Shown: positions 19,682 through 29,905 of the stretch, piece by piece | Position numbering within the stretch: the stretch's first letter is position 1 | Layout of the letters: every line of letters begins with the position of its first letter | NCBI GenBank assembly: GCA_030428705.1 | Contig: JAUIDI010000010.1 | Coordinates: 49,500 to 113,499 of the forward strand | From: Bacteroidia bacterium | Lineage (GTDB): Bacteria; Bacteroidota; Bacteroidia; Flavobacteriales; Flavobacteriaceae | DNA: 64,000 nt | Reading direction: 5' to 3' | Position numbers and translations under genes: made by a program | Notes under the pieces: model-generated | Seen by the model: only the letters and a program-made list of their open reading frames with translations | Databases searched by the model: none | Told to the model about the DNA's origin: nothing

Positions 19682-22312
19682 ATGGAAATTCCTTCGAAAT
19701 ATGAGCCTTCCAGTGCCGAAAACCGCTGGTATGATTATTGGATGAAACACAACTACTTTCATTCGATACCTGATGAACGCGAACCCTATACCATCGTAAT
19801 CCCTCCACCAAACGTAACCGGGGTATTGCACATGGGCCATATGCTCAACAATACCTTACAAGACGTATTGACCCGTAGGGCCCGCCTTATGGGCAAAAAC
19901 GCCTGTTGGGTGCCCGGCACCGATCATGCTTCGATCGCTACCGAGGCCAAGGTAGTAGCCAAGCTTAAGGAACAAGGTATTGCCAAGAACAATATTTCGC
20001 GAGATGAATTTTTGGAACATGCTTGGGAATGGAAGAAAGAATATGGCGGTGTTATCTTGGAACAATTGAAAAAATTGGGATGCTCATGCGATTGGGATAG
20101 AACCGCTTTTACAATGGATGACAAAATGTCTGAATCCGTCATCAAGGTCTTCATCGATTTGTTCAATAAAGGATTGATTTACAGGGGATATCGAATGGTG
20201 AACTGGGATCCACAGGCCCAAACAACCCTATCGGACGAAGAAGTCATCTACGAGGAAAAACAAGGCCTCTTATACTATCTTGCCTATCAAATCGAAGGTT
20301 CCAAGGAAAAAGTGACCATTGCCACTACCCGACCTGAGACCATATTAGGCGATACCGCCATTTGTATCAATCCCAATGACGAGCGACACCATCATTTAAA
20401 GGGAAAAAGGGCCATTGTACCCATTTGCGACCGATCTATTCCTATCATCGAGGACGAATATGTGGAAATCGAGTTCGGTACCGGCTGTCTAAAGGTCACA
20501 CCTGCCCACGATGTCAACGATAAGGCTTTGGGCGAAAAACACAATTTGGAGACCATTGACATATTCAATGCGGATGCCACCATGAACTCCTTTGGATTGC
20601 ATTATGAGGGCAAAGACCGTTTTACGGTTCGAAAAGAAATCGCCAAAGAGCTCGAGGAAAAAGGATTTTTGGTCAAAACGGAGCAATATCTTACCAAAGT
20701 GGGAACTTCCGAACGTACCAAAGCGGTAATCGAGCCAAGACTTTCGGATCAATGGTTTTTAAGGATGGAGGAATTGGTCAAACCGGCACTTAAGGCCGTT
20801 CTTGAAACCGAGGAAATCAAGTTTTTCCCAAAAAAATTCGAAAACACCTATCGTCATTGGATGGAAAACATCCGTGATTGGAACATTTCACGCCAACTTT
20901 GGTGGGGCCAACGTATTCCCGCCTATTATTATGGCGATGGGGAAGACGATTTTGTAGTCGCCGAAAATATCGATGAGGCTTTAAAGTTGGCACAGGATAA
21001 ATCCAACAACCCAAAACTGGCAATAGAACATCTCCGACAAGACGAAGATGTAGTCGATACCTGGTTTTCCTCATGGCTTTGGCCAATGACCGTCTTTAAC
21101 GGGATTTTGGAACCTGATAATGACGATATCAAGTACTATTATCCGACCAGCGATCTGGTCACCGGACCCGATATTATTTTCTTCTGGGTAGCGCGTATGA
21201 TAATCGCAGGATACGAGTACCGCAACGAAAAGCCTTTTAAAAATGTCTATTTTACAGGTATTGTCAGGGACAAGCAGCGCCGCAAAATGTCGAAGTCCTT
21301 GGGTAATTCACCTGATGCCTTAAAATTAATCGACGATTATGGGGCCGATGGTGTTCGCGTTGGGCTTCTTTTAAGTTCGGCTGCTGGTAATGATTTGATG
21401 TTCGACGAAGATCTATGCCAACAGGGGAAAAACTTCGCCAATAAAATCTGGAACGGCTTTCGGCTGGTAAAAGGTTGGGAGGTCGCAGACATTCCGCAGC
21501 CTGAGGCATCAAAATTGGCCATTGAATGGTTTCATGCAAAGTTCGACCAAACTTTGGCCGAAATAGAAGATCATTACAGTAAATACCGAATTTCGGACGC
21601 TTTGATGGCCACCTACAAATTAGTGTGGGATGATTACAGTTCTTGGCTTTTGGAAATCGTTAAACCGGCTTATCAAAAACCTATCGACCGAACGACCTTT
21701 GATGCCATAATCAATATTTTGGAACAGAACCTGAAATTGTTACATCCTTTCATGCCCTTCTTGACCGAAGAAATTTGGCAACATATTGCAACAAGGAAAC
21801 CCGAAGAGGCATTGATAGTGGCCCAATGGCCTAAATCAGGCAAGGCGGACAATGTTTTAACAGGAGGTTTTGATTTTGCTTCAGAGGTCATTGCGGGCAT
21901 TCGTACTATCAGAAAAGACAAGAACATCGCCATGAAAGAAGCCCTTGAACTATCGGTCATAAATAGTGAAAACGCTTCGAAGGATTGGGATGTGGTCATT
22001 CAAAAATTGACCAATATCTCGAGTATTTCGTATGTCGATGAGACAGTTGAAGGGGCGTTGACATTTCGGGTAAAAAGCAATGAATATTTTATTCCTATGG
22101 CCGGTACCATAGACATTGACGCCGAAATGAAAAAGATTCGCGAAGAACTTGAATACACCCGTGGTTTTTTACAATCGGTTCAAAAAAAGCTTCAAAATGA
22201 ACGTTTTGTAAACAATGCGCCGGAAAAGGTTATTGCCTTGGAGCGTAAAAAGCAGGCCGATGCCGAGGCCAAAATCGAGACTTTGGAAAAAAGTTTGGCA
22301 AGTCTTTCATAA
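19682..22312 (+). CDS. valS: Valine--tRNA ligase
   Basis: [18 protein letters not shown] (HIGH), [11 protein letters not shown] (KMSKS), C-terminal coiled coil. Confidence 0.97.
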   Translation: MEIPSKYEPSSAENRWYDYWMKHNYFHSIPDEREPYTIVIPPPNVTGVLHMGHMLNNTLQDVLTRRARLMGKNACWVPGTDHASIATEAKVVAKLKEQGIAKNNISRDEFLEHAWEWKKEYGGVILEQLKKLGCSCDWDRTAFTMDDKMSESVIKVFIDLFNKGLIYRGYRMVNWDPQAQTTLSDEEVIYEEKQGLLYYLAYQIEGSKEKVTIATTRPETILGDTAICINPNDERHHHLKGKRAIVPICDRSIPIIEDEYVEIEFGTGCLKVTPAHDVNDKALGEKHNLETIDIFNADATMNSFGLHYEGKDRFTVRKEIAKELEEKGFLVKTEQYLTKVGTSERTKAVIEPRLSDQWFLRMEELVKPALKAVLETEEIKFFPKKFENTYRHWMENIRDWNISRQLWWGQRIPAYYYGDGEDDFVVAENIDEALKLAQDKSNNPKLAIEHLRQDEDVVDTWFSSWLWPMTVFNGILEPDNDDIKYYYPTSDLVTGPDIIFFWVARMIIAGYEYRNEKPFKNVYFTGIVRDKQRRKMSKSLGNSPDALKLIDDYGADGVRVGLLLSSAAGNDLMFDEDLCQQGKNFANKIWNGFRLVKGWEVADIPQPEASKLAIEWFHAKFDQTLAEIEDHYSKYRISDALMATYKLVWDDYSSWLLEIVKPAYQKPIDRTTFDAIINILEQNLKLLHPFMPFLTEEIWQHIATRKPEEALIVAQWPKSGKADNVLTGGFDFASEVIAGIRTIRKDKNIAMKEALELSVINSENASKDWDVVIQKLTNISSISYVDETVEGALTFRVKSNEYFIPMAGTIDIDAEMKKIREELEYTRGFLQSVQKKLQNERFVNNAPEKVIALERKKQADAEAKIETLEKSLASLS

Positions 22313-22448
22313 ACAGAATCCAAGGTTCTTAAAATCATGAATCCACAAAATTTGGGCAATTAGATAAAACTTGTCCCAACAAGGATACATTTAAATCTGT
22401 TTTTATAAATTGGGGATTAAACTTTCTCATAAGAAAAATCAATCCACG

Positions 22449-23543
22449 ATGAAAAAAAATGTATTTCTCATGTTAGTCCTTGCCACCCTGCAATTATCTG
22501 CGCAAAAAGATCCTATGTCTATAGGTGTGGCAGGCTTGACCCACGGACACGTAAATTGGGTTTTTGGCGCCCAGAAAAGCGGTGACATTAAAATTGTAGG
22601 TATTGTCGAGCCCAACACCGATCTGGCTAAACGTTATATAGAACGATACGGACTTACCATGGATTTGGTCTTTGACAATATGGAGGAAATGCTGACGAAA
22701 AAGAAGCCCGTTGCCGTAACCGCCTTCGGTTCAATTTATGAGCACTTGGCCGTTGTTGAAGCATGTGCGCCAAAAGGAATTCATGTAATGGTCGAAAAGC
22801 CTTTGGCCGTAAGTGTGGCACATGCCAATAAAATGGAAGCCTTGGCAAAAAAACACAAGATCCATCTACTTACCAATTATGAGACTACTTGGTACCCAAC
22901 AAACCATAAGGCCTACGAAATAATGAAAAAAGGAGATATCGGAGGTATAAGAAAAGTCATCGTTCGTGATGGGCATAAAGGACCTAAAAAAATCGGGGTG
23001 CAAAAGGAGTTCTTGGATTGGCTCACGGATCCCGTTCAAAATGGCGGGGGCGCTTTGATAGATTTTGGTTGTTATGGTGCCAATTTGCTGACCTGGCTAC
23101 ATGAAGGGAAAAGACCCAATACGGTTACGGCGGTTACGCAACAATTACAAGTTGAAAATAATCCCAAAGTAGATGATGATTGCACCATTCTTTTGACTTA
23201 TGACAACAGTATGGCCATTTTAGAGCCTTCATGGAATTGGCCCATTGGAAGAAAGGATATGGAAATATATGGAGAAAAGGGGGTTGTATATGCCGACAAC
23301 CGACATGATATGCGGATTCGCATTTCGGAAGGATATGATGGTTTTAGCGAAGAAAAATTCAAACTAGAGGAAAGAGAAGCTCCTTTTGATGACCCTTTCA
23401 GGCTTTTTATCGCGGTAATTCGAGGTGAAATCGAATTGAACCCGAGTGACCTGTCATCCCTTGAAAATAACATGATCGTTGTAGAAATATTGGAAGCCGC
23501 GCGTGAAAGCGCCAAGACCGGCAAGTCGATTGAATTAAAATAG
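22449..23543 (+). CDS. Secreted Gfo/Idh/MocA-family oxidoreductase
   Basis: Signal peptide MKKNVFLMLVLATLQLSAQ; MVEKPLAVSVAHANKME; NGGGALIDFGCYGANL. Confidence 0.9.
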   Translation: MKKNVFLMLVLATLQLSAQKDPMSIGVAGLTHGHVNWVFGAQKSGDIKIVGIVEPNTDLAKRYIERYGLTMDLVFDNMEEMLTKKKPVAVTAFGSIYEHLAVVEACAPKGIHVMVEKPLAVSVAHANKMEALAKKHKIHLLTNYETTWYPTNHKAYEIMKKGDIGGIRKVIVRDGHKGPKKIGVQKEFLDWLTDPVQNGGGALIDFGCYGANLLTWLHEGKRPNTVTAVTQQLQVENNPKVDDDCTILLTYDNSMAILEPSWNWPIGRKDMEIYGEKGVVYADNRHDMRIRISEGYDGFSEEKFKLEEREAPFDDPFRLFIAVIRGEIELNPSDLSSLENNMIVVEILEAARESAKTGKSIELK

Positions 23544-23548
23544 TTGCC

Positions 23549-23872
23549 ATGAGGGAGGAAAAACTCAAAATCTACGACCAACTTGTTGCGAAATGCCCTC
23601 GATTTGAAAGAAAGGGCAAGACCATGCCCTATACCTCCGCAAACGGTTATATGTTCTCCCTTTTTAACAAAGACTGTGAAATAGGCATTCGTTTTTCAAA
23701 GGAAGTACAAGAAAAATATATCAAAGAATGGTCCACGACCATTTACAAATCATATGGGGCTGTTATGAAGGGTTACGTGTTGGTTCCTGAAAAAATGTTG
23801 CACGATTTAGATATGGTGGCCAAATACCTTGATGAGAGTTACGATTATGTAATATCGCTTCCTACCAAATAG
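23549..23872 (+). CDS. Small protein, possibly TfoX N-terminal-domain-like
   Basis: GYMFSLFNKDCEIGIRFS...GAVMKGYVLVPEKML pattern resembles TfoX_N. Confidence 0.5.
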   Translation: MREEKLKIYDQLVAKCPRFERKGKTMPYTSANGYMFSLFNKDCEIGIRFSKEVQEKYIKEWSTTIYKSYGAVMKGYVLVPEKMLHDLDMVAKYLDESYDYVISLPTK

Positions 23873-23965
23873 GTATTCCTTCTCTCGGGCGAAAGAAAAT
23901 CCTTTATATACCGAATTTGAAAACTTGCCATAAGTTTAGAAAAACAAGCTTGCCATTTTTTATTT

Positions 23966-24126
23966 AGAACTCATCTTGAGTTTTTTGATTCGACCGAAAA
24001 ATATAGATTTTGTGCACGGATAAAGACTTTTTTAAGCTGCATAGCAGGGCTACGGAGCGAAAAAAGACAAAATACGGGCGCAAAAGACAATTTTGCAGGG
24101 AATTATAAAAACTCAAGACGAGTTCT
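23966..24126. mobile_element. Putative MITE/REP-like nested palindromic element
   Basis: 20-bp terminal inverted repeats AGAACTCATCTTGAGTTTTT (23966-23985) and AAAAACTCAAGACGAGTTCT (24107-24126), 19/20 complementary; internal hairpins at 24027-24066 and 24080-24096; no coding potential. Confidence 0.6.
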
Positions 24127-24134
24127 TATATTTG
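24127..24134 (+). promoter_or_regulatory. Bacteroidota -7 box TATATTTG upstream of the isomerase gene
   Basis: Exact TAnnTTTG match 24 bp upstream of ATG at 24158. Confidence 0.5.
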
Positions 24135-24157
24135 AGAGGAACCAATCAATACTGAAA

Positions 24158-25354
24158 ATGAAAAAAATAGTTCTTGCCTTATTTTTTATTCTAATCGGAT
24201 ATCCGCTCTCGGCCCAAGAGCCCCAAGTGGGAATCATTATGGGAACGGCCAGGGGCCTTATGCAAGAAGATGTTGAAGATGCACTCGTCAAACTGAAAGC
24301 GATGGGCATTAAATACATTGAAGGTGCAGGTTCGAGAAGGATGCCCAGAGAAGAATACAAAGCTCTATTGGACAAATATGGATTTAAGGTTGTTGCGGGT
24401 GGCGTATCATTTGAGGATCTAACGAACAGGGACAGTATCGCCTCGATTATCGAGAACCTTAAATTCTTCGGGGCCGAATATGCCGTATGCTATTGGATAC
24501 CGCATAACGGAGACGATTTCACCTTTGACGACATGAAGAAAGGGGTCGAGGTGTTCAACGGGGCAGGAAAGCAACTGGCGGAATCGGGCATTTCGTTACT
24601 ATACCATGCGCATGGGTACGAGTTTCGACCATATTCTGGGCCAGGTACCATGTATGATTATATGATGGAAAATACCGATCCTCAATACGTAAACATCGAA
24701 ATGGATGTGTTCTGGACACGAAATCCCGGTCAAAACCCTGCGGAGATTTTACGAAAGTACCCTGGTAGATTTCCGATTACCCATTTGAAAGATCGAATGA
24801 TCGGGTCTATCGACAACCAAAATGGCAGACAGGACAAAGAACGTAATGTCGTACTCGGCACCGGTGATGTGAACATAGCCGCTGTAATGAAGGCTGCTAA
24901 GGAAACAGGGGTGAAATATCATTTTATCGAAGACGAATCTTCAAGGGCCACCGAACAATTGCCCATGCACTTGGCCTATCTAAGATCTTTAGATCTCGAT
25001 AACAAAGCAATCGAATTGACCGTGAATAACCTGCACAAGGCCATTATCGCTGCAGATTCGCTACAGTTGCACAACCTTACCGCCGAGGAACTGACTTATG
25101 GCCATTCGGGCGGCAGCATTGAAGACAGAAAAACGTTTATCGAGAACATTTTGAACGGTACTTCGGATTTCTCGAAAATCGATTTTCCAAATCCCGATAT
25201 TACGATAAAGGAAAATGTGGCTTGGGTACGTAGTACCATGCAGGCGGAACTTATCAATGATGGGAAACCTAACCCGATCACGCTCAAAATTTTATATATT
25301 TTCATCAAAGAAAATGGATTTTGGAAGCTCTTGGCGAGGCAAGCAGTGCGATGA
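24158..25354 (+). CDS. Secreted sugar phosphate isomerase/epimerase (TIM barrel) with C-terminal NTF2-like (DUF4440-type) domain
   Basis: Signal peptide; AP_endonuc_2-like HAHGYEFRPYSG, NIEMDVFWTRNPGQNP, HLKD, FIEDES; C-terminus HSGGSIEDRKTFIENI...LKILYIFIKENGFWKLLARQAVR. Confidence 0.82.
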   Translation: MKKIVLALFFILIGYPLSAQEPQVGIIMGTARGLMQEDVEDALVKLKAMGIKYIEGAGSRRMPREEYKALLDKYGFKVVAGGVSFEDLTNRDSIASIIENLKFFGAEYAVCYWIPHNGDDFTFDDMKKGVEVFNGAGKQLAESGISLLYHAHGYEFRPYSGPGTMYDYMMENTDPQYVNIEMDVFWTRNPGQNPAEILRKYPGRFPITHLKDRMIGSIDNQNGRQDKERNVVLGTGDVNIAAVMKAAKETGVKYHFIEDESSRATEQLPMHLAYLRSLDLDNKAIELTVNNLHKAIIAADSLQLHNLTAEELTYGHSGGSIEDRKTFIENILNGTSDFSKIDFPNPDITIKENVAWVRSTMQAELINDGKPNPITLKILYIFIKENGFWKLLARQAVR

Positions 25355-25408
25355 TCACTGTTTAATAATCCAGTTAAGGACCAATAATTGAACCAATAAA
25401 AAATCGAC

Positions 25409-26002
25409 ATGAAAAAAGCATCTTTCGTTCTTTTGACGCTCTCATTTTTTTGGGGAATTTCCCAAGAAGCAAAAAAACCTAAAATACTTCCTGCTGAAAT
25501 CCAAATAAAGACGGCCACTTTACCGGCCCCGGAAGCGGATAAGGATGCGGCAATGGTGTACGGCTATGACGAAAACGGACAAATGACGATTTTAAGGGAA
25601 GGCGCCAATAACTTGGTTTGTATTGCGGACGACCCGAACAAAGAAGGTATTAGTGTCGCATGCTATTCCAAAGAACTGGAACCCTTTATGAAAAGGGGGA
25701 GAGAACTTACGGCCGAGGGAAAGAACACCAAGGAAAAACGTGAAATACAGGGTGCCGAAGTCTCAGCCGGAAAATGGCAAATGCCCATTGTACCAAGCAT
25801 GATGTATGTCTACTATGGAAGCGATGCCGCTTATGACAAAGCCACGGGCGAACTTGGTGATGGTCAATATCGCTATGTGATATATACTCCGTTCGCTACT
25901 CCCGAGTCCACAGGACTACCCGTAAAGCCCCATGAAAAAGGTATGCCATGGCTCATGGATCCCGGTACTTTTAGGGCGCACATTATGATAGGCCCCTTTT
26001 AG
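25409..26002 (+). CDS. Secreted hypothetical protein
   Basis: Signal-peptide-like N-terminus MKKASFVLLTLSFFWGISQEA; no family recognised. Confidence 0.7.
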   Translation: MKKASFVLLTLSFFWGISQEAKKPKILPAEIQIKTATLPAPEADKDAAMVYGYDENGQMTILREGANNLVCIADDPNKEGISVACYSKELEPFMKRGRELTAEGKNTKEKREIQGAEVSAGKWQMPIVPSMMYVYYGSDAAYDKATGELGDGQYRYVIYTPFATPESTGLPVKPHEKGMPWLMDPGTFRAHIMIGPF

Positions 26003-26089
26003 CTCGAAAAATACCGTTCGAAAAATGCTTTTGGTAGAATCTTGACCAAGCGTATAACTTTTATAATGTTCTGCCATGCCTCAAAACCG

Positions 26090-26097
26090 TACATTTG
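26090..26097 (+). promoter_or_regulatory. -7 box TACATTTG upstream of ppk2
   Basis: Exact TAnnTTTG match, ATG at 26121. Confidence 0.4.
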
Positions 26098-26120
26098 ATA
26101 TTCTGATAAAGAACTAGCCA

Positions 26121-26969
26121 ATGGATTTTAGCTCAGAAGATTTTTTACAGGCAAGAACGAGGAAAGATCTGGTCAAAATTGCCAGGACCAAGAAAATCGA
26201 TGTCGATAACGTAGTCAAGAATTTAAAATACGAAATCGAATTGACCAAACTGCAGAGCGAACTGGTCAACCTTCAACAATGGATAACGAAAAACAAACTT
26301 CGCGTAGCGGTTATTTTCGAAGGCAGGGACGCCGCGGGAAAAGGTGGCGCAATAAAACGTTTTATGGAACACCTGAACCCGAGGTCATCACGTGTCGTGG
26401 CACTTTCAAAACCGACCGATAATGAAAGGGGACAATGGTATTTTAGAAGGTACATCAAAGAATTGCCGAATCCTGGTGAAATTGTATTCTTCGATCGAAG
26501 TTGGTACAATCGAGCCGTTGTAGAGCCTGTGATGGGTTTTTGCGATAAGGATCAATACGAGCAATTCATGGTACAGGTACCCGAATTTGAGCATATGTTG
26601 TATGAAGATGGTATCATTATAGTCAAGTTTTGGTTTTCAATTTCAAAAAAAGTACAAAAAGCACGATTCAAGTCAAGGCTTAAAAATCCACTTAAAGAAT
26701 GGAAATTCAGTCCGGTGGACAAAAAAGGACAAGAACTTTGGGATACCTATACTTTTTACAAAGAACAGATGTTCACCAAGACACATACTCCTTTCTGCCC
26801 TTGGGTAATCGTAAAAGCCAATAACAAGAAAACAGCACGCTTGGAAAGTATTCGATACCTATTATCGAGATTTGATTACTCCGACGATAAACAGGATTCT
26901 GACAAACTTTTGCCAGACCCCAATTTGATCGAACGTTATTATCGCAATGTCAAACAAATCGATATTTAA
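26121..26969 (+). CDS. ppk2: Polyphosphate kinase 2 family protein (copy 1)
   Basis: Walker A FEGRDAAGKGGAIKRF, FFDRSWYNRAVVEPVMGFC. Confidence 0.93.
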   Translation: MDFSSEDFLQARTRKDLVKIARTKKIDVDNVVKNLKYEIELTKLQSELVNLQQWITKNKLRVAVIFEGRDAAGKGGAIKRFMEHLNPRSSRVVALSKPTDNERGQWYFRRYIKELPNPGEIVFFDRSWYNRAVVEPVMGFCDKDQYEQFMVQVPEFEHMLYEDGIIIVKFWFSISKKVQKARFKSRLKNPLKEWKFSPVDKKGQELWDTYTFYKEQMFTKTHTPFCPWVIVKANNKKTARLESIRYLLSRFDYSDDKQDSDKLLPDPNLIERYYRNVKQIDI

Positions 26970-26970
26970 T

Positions 26971-27756
26971 ATGAAATCGACGAACGACCCGATTTTATCC
27001 GAAGAAGATGTAGAACTGCTCAATTCTAAGCTAGGGTTGCGTAGTTTGTTCTCAAACAAAAAAATAGATATCAATAAAACCTTAAGGGAGGTACGGTATG
27101 AAAAACAGTTGCTAGAGCGGCAAATAGAATTGGTCAAATTGCAGACCTGGGCGATCGAGAACGATAAAAAAATCGTAATCGTCTTTGAAGGCCGTGATGC
27201 GGCGGGCAAAGGTGGGGCCATTCGTCGCATAGCTGCGCACATAAATCCTCGATACTACAGGGTAATCGCTTTGAACAAACCGACGGAAGAAGAACAAGGC
27301 CAATGGTATTTTCAACGATACGTGAACGAACTGCCTGCTCCAGGAAAAATCGTCTTTTTCGATCGCAGTTGGTACAATAGGGCCGTAGTCGAACCTGTCA
27401 ATGGCTTTTGCACTCCGAACCAATATGACATCTTCATGGATCAGGTAAACGAATTTGAAAAAATGATCGTGCAGTCGAACACCTATCTCATCAAGTTCTA
27501 TTTTTCCATTTCTAAGGAAGAGCAGCAGAAAAGGTTCGACGATATCAAAAAGAGCAATCTGAAACGATGGAAGATGTCCGCGGTAGATGAAAGGGCCCAG
27601 GAACTATGGGACGATTATACAAAGTATAAACAATTGATGTTCGAGAAGACCGATACCCCGCATGCGCCATGGGTAATAATAGAGGCCAATAAAAAACCTG
27701 AGGCTAGGTTGGCAGCCATGGATCATGTTTTAAAGACAATTCCCTATAAGGTATAG
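26971..27756 (+). CDS. ppk2: Polyphosphate kinase 2 family protein (copy 2)
   Basis: FEGRDAAGKGGAIRRI, FFDRSWYNRAVVEPVNGFC; begins 2 nt after copy 1 ends. Confidence 0.93.
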   Translation: MKSTNDPILSEEDVELLNSKLGLRSLFSNKKIDINKTLREVRYEKQLLERQIELVKLQTWAIENDKKIVIVFEGRDAAGKGGAIRRIAAHINPRYYRVIALNKPTEEEQGQWYFQRYVNELPAPGKIVFFDRSWYNRAVVEPVNGFCTPNQYDIFMDQVNEFEKMIVQSNTYLIKFYFSISKEEQQKRFDDIKKSNLKRWKMSAVDERAQELWDDYTKYKQLMFEKTDTPHAPWVIIEANKKPEARLAAMDHVLKTIPYKV

Positions 27757-27784
27757 GTTTTTGGTTCCGTTATTTCTAAAATCC

Positions 27785-28303
27785 TTAGTTCGTTCGGGCA
27801 ACGGATGTTTCGAGTTTTTTCTTTTTGGCCTTTTTAAACGCTTTTTGTTCAACCTCCGATAAAAGAACAAGTAAGGTGCTTAGTATTACAACGTTCTTTA
27901 TTATATACTGACCCAACAATGATAGTGAAAGAGTGTTCTCCCCGAATACTATGTCTGGAAAGAAAATAAGGGGCGTGAATGTACAAACGATATGGAGTAT
28001 TGCCAATTTGAGTACTACGCGATTCTTGATGTTGAACACTAAAAAAATACCAATGGTTGTTTCCCAAATAGCCAAAAGGATTAACGAAATACGGGGTGCC
28101 AGAATACCGAAACTCAGTTGATCTATAGTATTTATAGCCAGTTCTTCCGCAGGGCTCATCCCTGGAAAAAACTTTAACCCCCCGAACCACAGGTATACCA
28201 GTCCTATGGAAATCGAGATTAGGGAAGACCTTGTTTTTTGTGAATTCATCATCTTGTCGGTTATTAAAAAGGTTTCTCTGTGCTGGAATGTAGTTTTATA
28301 CAC
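27785..28303 (-). CDS. DoxX/DUF417-like membrane protein
   Basis: GLVYLWFGGLKFFPGMSPAEELA and four TM segments. Confidence 0.6.
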   Translation of the reverse strand: MYKTTFQHRETFLITDKMMNSQKTRSSLISISIGLVYLWFGGLKFFPGMSPAEELAINTIDQLSFGILAPRISLILLAIWETTIGIFLVFNIKNRVVLKLAILHIVCTFTPLIFFPDIVFGENTLSLSLLGQYIIKNVVILSTLLVLLSEVEQKAFKKAKKKKLETSVARTN

Positions 28304-28633
28304 ATGCCTCTAGAATTATCAACCAGATTACAATTCCTTAATTAGTTGATTGAACTATAAGCGAATTTGAAATAAAGATTCTTAATCTATGCATTTATCA
28401 AAACTTGCAGTGACCGAAACGGCAAATAAAAAGCAGCCCTTTTACGGGCTAGCTCTCTATATGCATTTTATTTACAAATAATTAACTTAAAACTAACTGG
28501 GACCAATATAGCGTAATCTACCTGAGAAAAGGGTTAACCCATGGTCAAAAAAGATTAATCATGTATTAATTGAATTAACAAAAGATTAATTAACATTAGC
28601 CAATCACTAATTTTCTGTTATTTAGCTCCGATT

Positions 28634-29905
28634 TTGAAGAAAAGAAAATTCTATATAATAATATTCATTGTTTCGATACTTGGCCTGGCCATAATACAAT
28701 ACCAATATCTAAAAATAGGCCTAAGCTTGGCCAAAATTCAGTTCGACAAAAAAATTGGCCTGGCCAGCGAAACAATAAAAAAAGATCTAAATTCTCGTAA
28801 CCAACTTACTTTTTTAATAGGAAGGGCCCTCGAAAAGGACGACACTTTCTTTACCCTCGGTATCGACAGCGTTCAGGGCGCATCAAGTTATTTCTTGAAC
28901 GATATTATTGACGAGCGATTGATATACAACGGCATCGATATCGATTTTTCGTATGAGCTTCACACCCGGGATTCCCTTTACTATTTAAAATCGCCCATTT
29001 CATTTGAAAAAATGGAAAAAACCACCTTATATCCCATTGAACTCGAAGGGTACTTGCCCGACCTTCTCGGTAAACGTTTGATCCTTGAACTTAAGTTCAA
29101 AGACCTGAACAATTATCTACTGTCAAAGTTGAATAGCCTTACACTTCCCAGTCTGCTTTTTATTATTGGGATAATAATTGCCGTTCTCTGGGTCTTGAGA
29201 ACATATTATTGGCAGCGAAACCTGATTACGGTAACCAACAATTTTATCAATAACCTTACCCATGAACTCAAGACACCAGTCTTTTCAATGGGCCTGGCTA
29301 CCAAAATATTGGAAAACAATGCCACGGAAGAGCAAAAACCTTTGGTCAATATCTTAAGATTGCAAGTGCGGCGTCTGACCGATCATATCGACAAGGTGTT
29401 GGAGCTCGGCAGGCTTGAGGCGAACAAAAAAATGTTCTATTTAGAACGAGTTGACTTTAGGCCCTATTTACAAAAGCTTTGCGAAGAATTCCAAGCTTTG
29501 ATCTCGATAGAAAACGTCTCGTTCAGTTATGAATTGCAACCCGGTACATATACTATAATGGCCGAAGTATTCCATCTTGAAAATACTATCAACAACCTAT
29601 TGGACAATGCAAAGAAGTATTCGAACGACCCCCAAATACGTCTTGAGGCAAAAAAATCGAAAAAGTACCTTGTTATAAGTGTAGCCGATAACGGAATAGG
29701 TATAGATGAAAAGGATAAACATCGTATTTTTCAAAAGTACTACCGGGTACAGAACGGCGACCTACATAAGACAAAAGGCTATGGCCTTGGGTTAAGCTAT
29801 GTTAAAAATGTCGTTGAAAAACTCAAGGGCAAGGTTCATATTGAAAGCATAAAAAATCAGGGCACAACCGTTTTCCTCTCAATTCCTTTATCAAATGAAC
29901 GATAG
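28634..29905 (+). CDS. Sensor histidine kinase (RprX-like)
   Basis: Two TM segments, H-box NNLTHELKTPVFSMGLA, NLLDNAKKYS, DNGIGI, GYGLGLSYV. Confidence 0.9.
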   Translation: MKKRKFYIIIFIVSILGLAIIQYQYLKIGLSLAKIQFDKKIGLASETIKKDLNSRNQLTFLIGRALEKDDTFFTLGIDSVQGASSYFLNDIIDERLIYNGIDIDFSYELHTRDSLYYLKSPISFEKMEKTTLYPIELEGYLPDLLGKRLILELKFKDLNNYLLSKLNSLTLPSLLFIIGIIIAVLWVLRTYYWQRNLITVTNNFINNLTHELKTPVFSMGLATKILENNATEEQKPLVNILRLQVRRLTDHIDKVLELGRLEANKKMFYLERVDFRPYLQKLCEEFQALISIENVSFSYELQPGTYTIMAEVFHLENTINNLLDNAKKYSNDPQIRLEAKKSKKYLVISVADNGIGIDEKDKHRIFQKYYRVQNGDLHKTKGYGLGLSYVKNVVEKLKGKVHIESIKNQGTTVFLSIPLSNER

